Counted from the first letter of the stretch, positions 1 through 12,338 are shown. The stretch: 64,000 nucleotides of DNA from Siphonodentalium dalli (GCA_032622095.1 CP136066.1:44839835-44903834), one strand, 5' to 3'. The notes: generated from the letters alone by a model not told the origin. Made by a program: numbers and translations.

Positions 1-76
1 GGCAGTGGGGAAGTGTGTGTGATGATGCCTGGGATGAAGAAGACGCTACTGTCGTATGCAGGCAACTTGGCTACAG
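1..76 (+). CDS. SRCR domain A, 5'-half exon (partial)
   Basis: Exon of the large SRCR-CUB-ZP gene, cut by the window's left edge. Reading from base 3 gives QWGSVCDDAWDEEDATVVCR followed by QLGY, the core of a scavenger receptor cysteine-rich domain (WG(S/T)VCDD.W and A.VVCRQLG signatures). The exon ends with two bases of a codon at a consensus donor, CAG|GTAGGT. The missing codon base is supplied by the exon at 9106, which starts with C and restores Ser-Gly-Gly. The intron is about 9 kb. The residue after LG is Tyr rather than Cys, as in group A SRCRs. Upstream exons, the signal peptide and the start codon lie outside the window. Confidence 0.9.
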
Positions 77-94
77 GTAGGTCAAAGGTCGGGA

Positions 95-567
95 TGACAA
101 ATTTACCGGAATGCAAAAATACAAATTTTCGTTGTCGAGTAATTTGTGTACAGTTTTCAACCAAATGAATCAAATAAAAGTTATATTATATGCATACTAG
201 TCCCATATAATCATTTAAGTTATTGTATCGTCGCTAGTCAGTGAGTGGCTTGAGTGTTCTCCCCGTATCATCATAATATTTTAAGCGATCGTGTGTGCGA
301 TCGGTTTAAAAATCCAGTATCCCTCAATTACTGTTTTTGATTACGGTAATTCGTAATTTAATTGACGCCATTTTATGGCTCCAGTCATAAATTCAATTTA
401 TATCAAATTATTAACTTTTAAATTATTAAATTTTAAGATAGCCTATTAACCTGAGCGTTTACAGAATACATCTTCGACCCAAATTACTTATGTTTCTATA
501 TATTATCGATATTAGATCGTTGTTGTCACCGGAAATTTAATGAAAATGGCGTACAGTACCCCTTTAA
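95..567. repeat. 5'-truncated copy of MITE family S
   Basis: Nearly identical over about 460 bp to 6607-7069, ending in the same terminal motif (GTACAGTACCCCTTTAA). The left terminus is missing. The similarity begins about 18 bases after the SRCR-A splice donor at 77. Confidence 0.75.
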
Positions 568-1009
568 ATAACAAATTTGAATAGTTGCGTGGGTATAAAA
601 TAATAAATATGAACTGAAGACCCCTGTCCGAAAAGGCTTCTATCAATTAATATTGACTTTATTATGAATATGTTATTGGGCCCGTTTATTTGGCTATTTT
701 TTAGAACAGACCATTCGTGTGATACCATATATATAGCGATTTAAACCACAGTCGCCATATTTTCTATTGTTCTCCCTTGCACAATATCCAGCCGATTACC
801 CACTGGTAACAATAACTGAGCATTATTTTAACTTTAACTGGGAAATATTAAAATATTCCCCAGGTATTGTCATAACAATCACAAGTCATTATTTGGTGTG
901 CTCTCCACTTGCTGACACACCCGAAGGTCAAATTGGTGTGACTAATCAATAAAATGAGAAACTGAACAGTGTTCGGTGATTACAATGCAGACTCCACTGT
1001 GTCGCCATA

Positions 1010-1400
1010 ATCCGGTAATACGTTGTGGTCAGATTCACTATTCCGAACGTTAACCCTTTACCCAACATAACGGCCCTGTGCCAATGCATTCTCTTATATA
1101 TGCGAGTCGACCATAGGTCGCCTCGCATATATAAGAGAATGCATTGGCTTAACACATATTAAAAATGATAAAATTGTCAAAGAATGTAGAAAAATATTAT
1201 AAAAATTGTTAAAAAATGTAAGAAAAAATTATAAAATTGTTAAAGAATTTAAGAAAAAATGGTAAAAAGTGTTAAAAAAAGATTTTTTTTAGGCCAATGC
1301 ATTATCTTATATATGCTAGGCGACATATGGTCGACTCGCATATATAAGAGAATGCATTGGCACAGGGCATAACTGTTACCATCACAATGTGGTCAATGAA
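1010..1400. mobile_element. Foldback element (family Q) with two perfect hairpins
   Basis: Two 67-nt inverted repeats (1081-1147 and 1294-1360) carry the CCAATGCATTCTCTTATATA stem with a GTCGACCATAGGTCG-type loop. They are separated by AT-rich spacer and flanked by CCTTTACCC and GTTACCATCACAATGTGGTC sequences. The same arrangement occurs at 42426-42825, which supports a mobile family. Confidence 0.7.
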
Positions 1401-2129
1401 CCGGTTCCAATGATATCCGTATAGGATATTCCCCGAGCTGTCGGGCATTCGGAGAAATAATTCACCGAGGCGAAGCCGAGGTGATTATTTGGACGAATGT
1501 CCGACAGCGAGGGGAATATCTGGCTTAATCCTCAGTATTTAAAGAATAACAAGACGAAATTTAATTTTACCTATAGTATTACTTTGAAATTTGTCAATGA
1601 CATTACAATGTATGATATATTCAACTAAAAGTCAATAAAAGTTTTAACAAAAAATGTGAACATGACCATTAAACAATTTCCGAATCTGTCAGACAAATAA
1701 AGATTTGTACGCAAATTCAGTTGCCACTTTAAATAGTGATCTGGAGATTTGGAATTAAAATTGTCATTAAAAATGTGTCAATCGCCACCCCCCCCCCCCC
1801 CCCTCCCCCGCCCCATGAAATATGGCCAATCCTGCTATATATCCTACTTAGCTGTGCATTTATAAACCAATATGAACACAATATTTACGACTCACATTAT
1901 GTTATATCTCAGATAACACATGGGCGGAAGTCTAATTGACACCAGTGCATATGTGCATGGACACCTTCCAGTTACAACAAACATTTAATTTGCTTGGCCT
2001 GATACTGCTCGTCCTCGCTGCATTGTCACAAATCAAAATTGTCGCATTGAGTTGGTATGCACTGAGCCGCATTGACAATCCAGTTATGATGAGTGGTTAT
2101 CGGGATATCAGTTATAGGTAGCCCCAAAC

Positions 2130-3370
2130 ATGATATTGCCTTTGTCGCCGATCAGCTTACCCCACGCTTTAATCTAATTAATTAACACGTCGTTCTCGGG
2201 CGCATTTGTAAATTGAATGTGAGAAGAGTGAATTTTGTCAGTAAAACGTGACGTGACCAAACTCCGCATTCGAACAGGGAATGAAGTAATTTTCTAAACT
2301 TTCTGTGTCGACGTTATCTAAATGGATATTACATAGTTATATGTTATCAGCATGGCGTTCATTTTTTAAGCGAAATAAACATCACAAGTACCCGGAGGTA
2401 AATGACAATCCAGCCGATGATCAAACTGATGTTTTCCGTTAATATTGGAATAAAAAAATCTTTCGATGAGTCGTTTTCGTATTGTACTGTTTATCTGATT
2501 TATTTCCATGAATTCGAAGTTGGATTTACAAGGAGTTCTTGACCAACGTAAGTTATCGAATGAGGTTTATTTACTATAAATATATAGTAGTCGTTACCCG
2601 TATAAAACGATCGTCAATTTCAGCATTTTTACATCAAATTCTTAACATTTTATTAAAATCCATGTAATCAACGTAACTAATCCACTTAAGTTATAGTGTG
2701 GTGTACCCGACATTACGAACTGATTTGGATTATCAACATTTAAATATTTAGCATTTACCAGAAAATTATATCGTGCGAGTGATTCCGTGTTAAAAGAAGG
2801 CTCCACCTTCGTAAGTTTTTCATTATTAGAACAAGTCTCAAATACAATGCAAATGTGTCGTTAAAGATACGGGCGGTGTTGGCGGTAGGTATGCTGTTAA
2901 AATATTCCCATCCGTCAAAAACCGCCATAAATAGTGAAATATAGACAGACTTTGTTCTTATAGCAATCAGAAATATGACATAAGCAGTATGTTATTGTCG
3001 ATTTCTTCCCCTTTGGCATGTAAACAAAAGCAAAACATGTTACGTTTTCTGGCTTTTGTTTAGATCCGGATATGGTAAACATAAAGAGCGTTATTTATTA
3101 CTGTTTTCCTGATATGGAAATAATAAAGAGCGTTTATATCATTGTGTATGAATAACCAATCGAATTGCTCTGTGTTATGTAAGCAGAACACAACTTGTGT
3201 GTGTGTACGTACACCATCGTACGAAAATATAGTCGAATTTCAACAACTAATACAACCAGTATTAAACATATTTCGCAATAAATATGTTTTGAATGTTTGA
3301 TACGCATAATGGCTTTTCGTGGATATGTTCAGATTATCGCAACACCGCGAAAAAGACAAATTAAAAAATA
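2130..3370. other. Intronic sequence without recognised feature
   Basis: AT-rich sequence between the palindrome arms. No exon with SRCR signatures, RNA gene or clear repeat was recognised. Confidence 0.5.
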
Positions 3371-3375
3371 TATAA

Positions 3376-4465
3376 TGGTAGTATTTGTTATCAGCATCAG
3401 TTTGCCCTAACATCATCAGATAAATTCAGTAGGACCCAACCGCATCATAGCAGATTAGCAGGACCACTTGACCGGGGTGGAATATATTTGTTCTAGTCCG
3501 AATTGTCTAATTCCGAAATTACCAATTTCACATTCCGGTTTGTAACTGTTTTCTTTATGTTCTGGCGGAATCGACGATTATAAAATAATTTACCCCCCCC
3601 CCCCCCAAATAAGTGAATTCTTTAACTATTTCTAGGCTACAGCCTCCATACTTGAATGTGGGGAGATTTTTCGACCATTTCTTCGTGAAAATCATTATTT
3701 TTTATTTTTTTTGTATTGACTTGAAGCTTCCAAGCTTCTGCATAATCGACAAAGGCGAGGAGAGCCCCAGTGATATACCGGCTTTGTGTGCTCTGAAAAT
3801 AAAGGTTAATATAACATATATTTTTCAGCTGTTTTAAATATTTCGCACACAAGTGAGAGAAAAACGCTCTTTATTCATACCACACCAGGAATGTATTAAC
3901 AAGGAACGCTCTTTATTGTTCAATGCCAAAGAATTTGGGGAACCGAACTTTCTCAATTCAATCTCTTGAACTAGGTAGGCTATGTGCGGCATACAGAGGC
4001 CTTATACGAATATAACAAACGCGAGCATAATTTAGACCTTCAAACCACTTATTCCCATAATCACACTGGTAACTTAAATAATAAATCTAATAAAATATAT
4101 TGTTTGTTCGCAACCAAATTACGACACTGACTTAGCATATGTGGCGTTGAGCAATGCATTTGCTATGCATATTGTCCAAACTCACACAAGAGCAGACTTC
4201 AATTTTAGCTTGTACATTGTTTTAATTCGTTGTGGAACTCACGGTACTATTTGTTAACAGCATCAGTTTGCCCTACCATCATCAGAGCAATTCAGCAGGA
4301 CCCAACCGCATCATAGCAGATAGGATAGGATAGGACAATTTTATTTATAATACACATATTAATAGTACAATAAATTAACACATAACTAGATCATAATTCA
4401 GTATATTGCTGGACCACTTGACCAGGGGTGATATATATTTTTCTAGTCCGAATTGTCTAACATTG
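3376..4465. repeat. Direct repeat pair, second copy with an 89-bp insertion
   Basis: 3376-3512 and 4246-4465 share the CAGCATCAGTTTGCCCTA and GGACCCAACCGCATCATAGC segments and the downstream GGACCACTTGACC segment. The second copy is interrupted at about 4321-4409 by a sequence starting with three TAGGA units, the likely simple-repeat tail of a short retroelement read on the minus strand. A C-run of about 15 bases lies at 3592-3606. The 700 bp between the copies show nothing else. Confidence 0.55.
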
Positions 4466-4814
4466 ATGTAAAATTGTTGTTATTACATTAAACAAATTCC
4501 ACCCACCGTCTTTCTTAGTATCCCTATGATCATTATAATCACCTAAGACTGTTCAGTTTCTTATTTGATTGATTGATTGGTCACACCAATTTTACATTCC
4601 GGTGTGTCAGCAAGTGGAGAACACAGCAAACAATGACTTGCGATTGTTATGACAATACCTGGGGAATATTTTAATATTCCACAGTTATTGTTAAAATAAT
4701 GCACACTTATTGTTTAAATAATCCACAGCTATTGTTACCAGTGGGCAATCGGCTGGATATTGTGCAAGGGAGAACAATATAAAATATGGCGACTGTGGAT
4801 TAAATATTTGTATG

Positions 4815-5440
4815 GTGTTATTGAGACAGACCGAAGATATTTTAGGCTGTTGAAGCTTTATTTGGGCGTTTTTGGCCGGTTTGTTGGGTAAAGGGTTAAA
4901 GACCTCTTCCAAAACTAATACGTCAGAAGGTATATCTTGTGTCGGAATTCCGACAAACGAAACATGATCCTCGTCTGATTACGATTCCACTCTATACGTT
5001 GACTGGGTCGTAGTACTTATGAATTCATCATCTGAGTCCATGTTGGTTGTGTGTAGATCTTAGAATACCACCACTGTGTGGGTGCATTCATTCTCGTGAA
5101 CACAACATAGGTATAGTGCGCGTTAATTAGTTAACACATTTAATGTGAACTAATGTCGCTGGTGATGAGTGAGACAGTAGTCATATATGCATTATATTAT
5201 TAGGATCAACTCATGAGTTGTTGGTTAATTGCAAAACTTAATCAGCGTGTGATATATCGCTCACAGACACACCGCAATCGACCAGCTTTCAAACAGGGGT
5301 GGTTGTTCCCTTGAACTCCCAAAATATGTCAGAAGAAACCAGGACATAGATAGACCACAAATTATATGGGATGTCCATATTCGCCCTGTGTTCACCATAT
5401 ATTCCTATATTCACGACCATTTTATAATTCAAACACGGTA
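4815..5440. other. Intronic sequence, mostly unassigned
   Basis: 4840-4900 matches the flank of family Q elements (the GGCCGGTTTGTTGGGTAAAGG segment, also near 42440 and 42810). The remaining bases show no recognisable gene or repeat. Confidence 0.45.
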
Positions 5441-6480
5441 AGTATAAAATGGCCCAAAACGAATAATAAACTTGATATCCCAATCACCACTCATCAAATA
5501 ACTGGATTGTCAACGCGGCCCAGTGAATTCCAGTTCAAAGCGCTAATTTGGATTTGTGACAATGCCTCGGTAATCGAAGTCGATGCAACGAGGCGCACAC
5601 TATCAGGCCAAGCAAATTAAATGTTTGTTTAACTGGAAGGTGTCCATACTGTTAACACATATGCACTGGCGTCAATTAGACTTCCACCTATGTGTTATCT
5701 GAGATCTAACATCATGTGAGTCAGAAATATTGAACATTTTTCGCAGGATTGAACAGTGTTCATGGGGCGGGGGTGGGTCGATTGACACATTTTTAATGAC
5801 GATTTCAATTCCAAGTCTCCGGATCACTATTTAAAGTGGCAACTGAATTTGCGTATAAATCTGTATTTGTCTGACAGACTCGGAAATTGTTTAATGGTCA
5901 TGTTCACATTTTTCGTTAATTGACTTTTAGTTAAATATATCATACATTGTAATATCATTGACAAATTTCTAAGTAAAATTATAGAGAAAATTTTAAATTT
6001 CGTCTTGTTATTCTTCAAATACTGAGGTTTAAGATAGATATTCCCCTCGCTGTCGGGCATTCGTCCAAATAAACACATCGGCGTCGCCTCGGTGAATTAT
6101 TTTTTCCGAATGCCCGACAGCTCGGGGAATATCCTATACATAGAGCATTGGGCCATTCCTATGGCTACGCACCGAACGTCAAATGTCCCAGATTGATTGG
6201 TTGTATTGTTTTGTTCAATAGTTATGAGTGACAATGAGTATAATTAACGTTTATTTGTGACAAAATCTGTCAAAATTGCACAATAAAATTTCTGGTCTCT
6301 GTAAACAGTAACCACTATTGTTCGTTAGCTAAACAACCACACCTTTTTAGGCCAGAAAATATTCGAAATAAAATTAATATTAACCGATAGAAGCATTTCC
6401 GGACAGGAGTCTTCGATTCAGATATAATATTTTATACCCTGGTAACTATATAATACCTGTTTACAAAGAGATAATCCACC

Positions 6481-7069
6481 TTTAAAGGGGTACTGTACCC
6501 AAGATGTTGTTGTTGGTTTCTATAGTCTCCGAGTCGGAGAGTAAGGTAACACTGTTTCCATTATTTGAAAGTCTGTTGAGTACGAAGTAGTGTTACGGAT
6601 GGCAAATTTACCGGAATGCAAAATTACAAATTGTCGTTGTCGAGTAATTTTTGTACAGTTTTCAACCAAATGTATCAAATAAAAGTTATATTATATGCAT
6701 ACTAGTCCCATATACTCATTTAAGTTATTGTATCGTCACTAGTGAGTGAGTGGCTTAAGTTTTCTCCCCGTATCATCATAATGTTTTAAACGATCGTGTG
6801 TGCGATCGGTTTACCAATCCAGTATCCCTCAATTAATTTGATTACGTTTTGTACACGGAAATTCGTAATTTAATTGACGCCATTTTATGGCTCCAGTCAT
6901 AAATTCAATTTATATTAAATTATTAACTTTGATTTTAAGATAGCCTATTAACATGAGCGTTTACAGAATACATCTTCGACTCAAATTACTTATGTTTCTA
7001 TATATTATCGATATTAGATCGTTGTTATCACCGGAAATTTATTGAAAATGGCGTACAGTACCCCTTTAA
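6481..7069. mobile_element. MITE family S, complete copy
   Basis: Bounded by inverted termini TTTAAAGGGGTACTGTAC at the left and GTACAGTACCCCTTTAA at the right, about 589 bp, non-coding. The right 460 bp recur at 95-567. The ATTTTATGGCTCCAGTCATAAAT segment inside forms a small hairpin. It is a non-autonomous DNA element by structure; the superfamily is unknown. Confidence 0.7.
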
Positions 7070-7226
7070 GCGAGACATTACAAAATTAATGAAAATGTAA
7101 ATGACGAGCTTCAGCAGTCGCGTCAAATTCATGAATTGTATCTGACCTATGGCTGCTTGTGGTGTCATGTGATCCGATTATTTTAGTGTAGGGATTCGCA
7201 GAGTGGGGTTATATGCACACCTCATA

Positions 7227-7258
7227 ATGAGGTCCCCAGAGGGTGAATTTGGTGCTGC
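7227..7258. repeat. Fragment of foldback family U
   Basis: Matches the GAGGTCCCCAGAGGGTGAAT arm found complete at 22714-22910, 33692-33781, 40283-40376 and 41364-41455. Only one arm remains here. Confidence 0.6.
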
Positions 7259-7465
7259 TACCCACATATCTCGTACAATAAAGCAAAATGCTCGGCCCAG
7301 ACCTAATTACTGGACTCGTTTTGTAAATTCTGCTATAAACTGGGGACTCGTTTTATTTCTCTTTTTCTTTAATTTCGGAACATACAACAACGAAAGTGAC
7401 TACCGGCTAATCTTGATGTCGCAAGTAAGAGAGTATATAGGCATGGGTAGACTATAGGTGACCAC

Positions 7466-8850
7466 CTCTATTATGTCTGGTCACATCTACTCTCTCTGTT
7501 CACCTCTACTCTGTCTCGTCACATCTACTCTCTCTGGTCACATCTACTCCGTCTGGTCACATCTACTCCGTCTGGTCACATCTACTCGCTCTGGTCACAT
7601 CTGCTGTATATGGTCACCTCTACTCTGTCTGGTCACATCTACTCTGTGTGGTCACCTCTACTCTGTTTGGTCATATCTACTCTCTCTGTTCACCTCTACT
7701 CTGTCTGTTCACCTATACTCTCTGGTCACATCTACTCTGTCTGGTCACATTTACTCTGTTTGGTCACCTCTACTCTGTCTGGTCACATCTACTCTGTCTG
7801 GTCACATTTACTCTGTTTGGTCACATCTACTCTGTCTGGTCACATCTACTCTCTCTGGTCACATCTACTCTGTCTGGTCACATCTACTCTATCTGGTCAC
7901 ATCTACTCTGTCTGGTCACATCTACTCTCTCTGGTCACATCTACTCCATCTGGTCACCTCTACTCTGTTTGGTCATATCTACTCTCTCTGTTCACTTCTA
8001 CTCTGTCTGTTCACATATACTCTCTGGTCACATCTACTCTGTCTGGTCACATCTACTCTGTCTGGTCACATTTACTCTGTCTGGTCACATCTACTCTCTC
8101 TGGTCACATCTACCCTGTCTGGTCACATCTACTCTCTCTTGTCACCTCTACTCGGTCTGGTCACATCTACTCTCGCTGGTCACATCTACTCTGTCTGGTC
8201 ACATCTACTCTCGCTGGTCACATCTATTATATCTGGTCAACTCTATCATGTCTGGTCACATCTACTATCTATGTTCACCTCTACTCTGTCTGGTCACCTC
8301 TACTCTGTCTGGTCACATCTACTCTCTCTGGTCACATCTACTCTGTCTGGTCACATCTACTCTCTTTGGTCACATCTACTCTCTCTGGTCACATCTACTC
8401 TGTCTGGTCACATCTACTCTCTTTGGTCACATCTACTCGCTCTGGTCACATCTACTCTCGCTGGTCATATCTATTATATCTGGTCAACTCTATCCTGTCT
8501 GGTCACATCTACTCTCTCTGGTCACATCTACTCTCTCTGGTCACATCTACTCTGTCTGGTCACATCTACTCTGTCTGGTCACATCTACTCTGTCTGGTCA
8601 CATCTACTCTCTTTGGTCACATCTACTCTCTCTGGTCACATCTACTCTGTCTGGTCACATCTACTTTGTCTGGTCACATCTACTCTGTCTGGTCACATCT
8701 ACTCTCTTTTGTCACATCTACTCTCTCTGGTCACATCTACTCTGTTTGGTCACATCTACTCTGTCTGATCACATCTACTCTCTTTGGTCACATCTACTCT
8801 CTCTGGTCACATCTACTCTGTCTGGTCACATCTACTCTCTCTGGTCACAT
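7466..8850 (+). repeat. 19-bp VNTR, about 70 copies
   Basis: Tandem array of the unit GGTCACATCTACTCTGTCT and close variants, intronic between the two SRCR-A exons. The unit is 19 bp (not a multiple of 3) and lacks stops, so all three plus-strand frames stay open for over 400 codons. All three read the same 19-residue repeat (SGHIYSVWSHLLCLVTSTL, rotated). These ORFs are a by-product of the array, not genes. Confidence 0.92.
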
Positions 8851-9105
8851 CGACATAAAAGGAAAATGTAACTTCCCCATTTTTCAATTATGTTTTTATA
8901 AAGTTCATTGAGTGGGGTATGGCCTCATATAGTCGTAAAGAATAATGCATGTCCATGGCTGAGATATAATTATTTCAACCATAGACTTCAGATTAATTGC
9001 AGGGAACGTTAACCTATGTCTAAAGGTATATCATGCTATATGAACGCATATATACGTGTACAAATGTCGTCAATGCGCATTAAATGTCTCATATTCAAAT
9101 CACAG

Positions 9106-9269
9106 CGGTGGTATCGCCAAGGGGAGCGCATACTTCGGTGCTGGAACTGGACCAATCTTATTAGATAACACCGGTTGTCTTGGCAACGAGGCTAGTTTAC
9201 AGGAGTGTCCGGATGTGGATTGGGGGGCTGCTCGCTGCACTCACGCTGAGGATGCTGGCGTAATATGTG
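9106..9269 (+). CDS. SRCR domain A, 3'-half exon
   Basis: Acceptor ...AATCACAG|CGG and donor TGTG|GTAAGT. It encodes the second half of SRCR-A: the GGIAKGS start, then ILLDNTGCLGNEASLQEC, and the closing C.HAEDAGVIC motif. With exon 1-76 the domain has six cysteines (VC, VVC, TGC, QEC, ARC, VIC), the group A pattern, lacking the C1 and C4 of group B. The exon starts in phase 2 and ends in phase 1, like all the other second-half SRCR exons here. A mariner-like MITE begins only 7 bases after the exon end. Confidence 0.93.
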
Positions 9270-9276
9270 GTAAGTA

Positions 9277-9597
9277 CAGTAATGCCCTAAATAATCGACC
9301 CCTTAACCACAGCAGAATTATGGGTAACTTTTCAGAACTTTTCAGGATTTAGTCCAAAATATGGCTTGTTGCCATTCATCGGAAAGCTCTCAGTGAGAGC
9401 TTTCCGATGAATGGCAACAAGCCATATTTCCGACTAAATCCTGAAAAGTTACTCTCAGTGAGAGCTTTCATGTAAGTCGGAAATATGGCTTGTTGCCATT
9501 CATAGGAAAGCTCTGTGAGAGATTTCCGATGAATGGCAACAAGCCATATTTCCGACTAAATCCTGTGGTTACGGGTCGATTATTTAGGGCATTACTA
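9277..9597. mobile_element. Mariner-like foldback MITE with TA target duplication
   Basis: Termini CAGTAATGCCCTAAATAATC and its inverse are flanked by TA on both sides. Internally two nested hairpins share the stem ATGGCTTGTTGCCATTCAT. It is 321 bp and non-coding. TA duplication with short inverted termini is the hallmark of Tc1/mariner-type elements. Half copies lie at 14101-14217 and 23543-23652. The element interrupts the intron 6 bp into the donor region of SRCR-A. Confidence 0.8.
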
Positions 9598-9639
9598 TAT
9601 TATAAATCTAGAATGAGATTGCATGCATGGAGGGGTTTA

Positions 9640-9860
9640 ACCTTTTCATGACGGGAGCTGCGTCGGTGTAGCATTAAACCTCCTGTGCCAGTGTTCTTGT
9701 ATATGCGAGTCTCCGATCGTGAACCTCGCATATATTTAAGAGAATCAGTGCACTGGCTTACAAGCTAATCAATGAAATATTATTCGTCCAATTTATTATC
9801 TTATATATGCGAAGCTACATATGGGAGACTCGCATATATAAGAGAATGCCTTGGCACTGG
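9640..9860. mobile_element. Double-hairpin foldback element
   Basis: Starts with TTTCATGACGGGAGCTGCG, which recurs near 61357. It carries two imperfect hairpins with the TATATATGCGAG...CTCGCATATATAAGAG stem at about 9690-9757 and 9785-9857. It is related to families P and Q but more diverged. Confidence 0.6.
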
Positions 9861-10269
9861 GTTTTCGCAAAATTTCAGGAAGTTCCAATCATGGCATGGT
9901 TAAACCTTACTGTCCTTACCACACCCGACATAGGACGGAGCACGTGTATTCGAATCCGCTTTCTGAATTCCTGGGGCGTTTCACTACGTATGCGTTGGCA
10001 AACGATGGTCACCAGAAAAGACCGCTTACATGTTCGCGGGTTGAAATTCTCACTGGGAATGAACGTAATAAACACATAATATGTGTGACGTAATATTTAT
10101 ATTAGACTTATAATTTCCCTATATGCAAAAACGATATATTCACTCACCGATTAGATATTTGTATTGCAGACATAACATAACGTTCCGTTAATTTAATGCC
10201 GTAGGCCTAATTGCCTTGATTGGAACAGGTCGTACAGTTGCATTCCTCTAATTTTTATTTGGCTCACAG

Positions 10270-10411
10270 ATTCTACAGTGAGAATAATGGGCGGTTCCAC
10301 GAATTTAGAAGGGCGTGTCGAAGTGTTTTATAACGACGAGTGGGGTACAGTATGCGAGGACGTGTGGGGATACACAGAAGCGGAAGTGGTCTGCAGGAGC
10401 CTCGGGTTCTC
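10270..10411 (+). CDS. SRCR domain B, 5'-half exon
   Basis: Acceptor GGCTCACAG and donor TTCTC|GTAAGT. Joined to the preceding G it reads [20 protein letters not shown] and continues with [20 protein letters not shown] and LGF. This is the standard SRCR opening: (V/L)R(L/I)..G....GRVEV, then WGTVC, then VVCRSLGF. It joins SRCR-A directly with no linker exon detected. No cysteine precedes GRVEV and none follows LG, so it is group A. About 130 bp downstream, near 10540-10560, a sequence resembling the exon end and donor (ACCTCGGTTCTCGTAAGT) recurs once. Confidence 0.93.
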
Positions 10412-10665
10412 GTAAGTACACATCAAGTAGCATGCAGTAGTGGCTGTCGTCTGCTCACGTCTATTTGAGGTCCCATATGGGTGCAAGACTATAACTGAGA
10501 TGTGGGGAAACACCTAATCTGAAGTTTTCGGCCTATATGGAACCTCGGTTCTCGTAAGTTTTACGTGGTAGTGAGCCATGGATCCATATTACAGATGGAG
10601 TCATATGGCCATGGCCTTTTATTTGTGTTGGAACAATATGTTTATTTCGCTGTGATGAGATCAAA

Positions 10666-11123
10666 TGTGACCCGCCATATCAAATCCAGTCGTAAGTCGG
10701 GATTTTTTTTACCCTGTGCCAATGCATTCTCTTATATATGCGAGTGGACCATAGGTCGCCTCGCATATATAAGAGAATGCATTGGCCTAACAATTTTTTA
10801 CAATTTTAATAATTTTTTCTTGTATTCTTTAACAATTTTATAATTTCACCCATACAGAGCCCAGACAAACATGAGCAGACGACACTCTTCTATATGTTTC
10901 TATATATGTGTGGGGCTCCCTGCAGGGTAATGGATGTTTTTTATTTTATGTCCTAAAAATTGTAAGAAACATTTATTTTTAAAAAATGATAAAAAATTGT
11001 TAGGCCAATGCGCTCTCTTATATATGCGAGGCGACATATGGTCGACTCGCATATATAACAGAATGCATTGGCACAGGGTAAAAAAATCCCGACTAACGAC
11101 TGGGTTTGATATGGCGGGTCACA
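10666..11123. mobile_element. MITE family P, copy 1
   Basis: Terminal inverted repeat TGTGACCCGCCATATCAAAT and its complement at the far end. Each arm is followed by a 67-nt hairpin (10719-10785 and 11004-11071), with a central region around GAGCCCAGACAAACATGAGC. About 458 bp, no coding capacity. ORFs read through it are spurious. Confidence 0.85.
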
Positions 11124-11497
11124 AATGTGCATTAATTTCAGGTGGATTGGTACCATACAGACATGCACATGTACCCCTGTAAATTAATTCACATTTTATC
11201 TCAGCAAAGCGAAATAAACATATTGCTCCAACAAGAATAAAATTTTGTCTTCGTTTTCTTGGATAAACTATTTTTGTTTCATGTTGATCTTGAGTTTGTC
11301 CCCCTTGAAACTGTATTCGCGGTTCATGGTAGCATCTCCATTACTTATATTTTCAGAAACCTATATAATTATACCACTGTCGGTTTCCGGAGTATATATA
11401 CAACTAGCGAAGGTAGGGAATTTAAGACCCTACGCTTATGGGCTTTACGTTTAATTATTATGTATTATAATTTATGGTACAAGTATAAATAATTTAT

Positions 11498-11995
11498 TTA
11501 AAAGCCCACTTAATTTTCGAATAGCCAGATCACATATATAAAATATATGCCATATTATATACCTTTTGAAAGAGGAAGCTCCAAAATATTGTTTTATCAA
11601 CTTATCCAGTATAATAAATTGTGAATATGTTGTTTTTTTGAGTTACCGACGTGTTTTTGTGCTCAAGTTTCATCTGGATTGCAGCGCAAAGTGTATTATT
11701 TTCAATGGATGGGGAATAACTCTATATCTTAAAGATAGGATTATTCTCCTTCCATTGCAAATACATTTGTAGTTTGAATTCTGTTGCATTCTGGGAGCCA
11801 TAACGGGGGAAATCTTGCTATGATTTCAGCTATTTTCTATTTCTCTATGGGCATCTTCGGAGACACAGACTTTTCAAATGGTGATAAATTATAATATTTT
11901 GATCATATTATATGGCATATATAGATTGTTATTAAAACCGTATATCAAGGCACTATCAAACTAATCGGTCACTCGAAAATTAAGTGGAACTTTAA
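11498..11995. mobile_element. MITE family T, copy 1
   Basis: Inverted termini TTAAAAGCCCACTTAATTTT and CGAAAATTAAGTGGAACTTTAA, about 498 bp. Internal hairpin around CAATGGATGGGGAATAACTC and its inverse. Other copies are at 17381, 23695, 32971 and 39126. Confidence 0.8.
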
Positions 11996-12165
11996 TATAT
12001 GCATGTAATTCTGAAAATTGGAATTACATGGAATCATCAAATCTAATCATTCGTACCAATGCTCATGGAGTGTTGCATGGTATGTATGAAAAGTATGTCA
12101 TTTTGGGAGAATTCGCCTCTTTATGAGTTCGTTTGTCCACATATCCATCTATTGCTCTGTTCCAG

Positions 12166-12338
12166 TGGTGGTATGCCGATTCTTGATGCAACCAGATATT
12201 TCGGTAACGTTGGTAACGCCACCGTGTGGTTAGATGATGTCCAATGTGAAGGTCACGAAGATTCGATTGTGTTCTGTCCCCACCGACCATTCGGTAGTCA
12301 TAGCTGTCAACACAACAGAGACGCTGGCGTGAGATGTG
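12166..12338 (+). CDS. SRCR domain B, 3'-half exon
   Basis: Acceptor CTGTTCCAG|TGG and donor TGTG|GTGAGC. It encodes GGMPILDATRYFGNVGNATV followed by WLDDVQCEGHEDSIVFC and C.HNRDAGVRC. All four second-half cysteines are present, so SRCR-B has six in total. The LDDVQC.G.E motif is canonical. The exon begins in phase 2 and ends in phase 1, compatible with linker 1 at 14246. Confidence 0.93.

Larger units (their letters stand above)
567..6480. repeat. Large disrupted palindrome in intron 1
   Basis: Blocks on the left recur in reverse complement on the right: 567-700 with 6350-6480, 1390-1800 with 5740-6135, and 1870-2125 with 5445-5720. The block 720-985 is inverted at 4545-4810 but breaks the mirror order, so it is a separate insertion or a rearrangement. 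Inside the 1390-1800 and 5740-6135 blocks is a further hairpin built on a GCCCGACAGC(T/G)CGGGGAATAT motif. This looks like an old DNA element with long inverted arms, riddled with later insertions. No transposase-like ORF is visible. Confidence 0.6.

Noticed and set aside
7458..8911. Three overlapping plus-strand ORFs of 407-436 codons
   Set aside because: They are reading frames of the 19-bp VNTR; no domain, splice site or composition supports a protein.
10565..11182. ORFs of 70-90 codons around 10.6-11.2 kb, and similar ones at 12.6, 24.6, 38.9 and 44.2 kb
   Set aside because: They run through MITE family P and share its peptide (LGQCILLYMRGDLWSTRIYK); non-coding elements.
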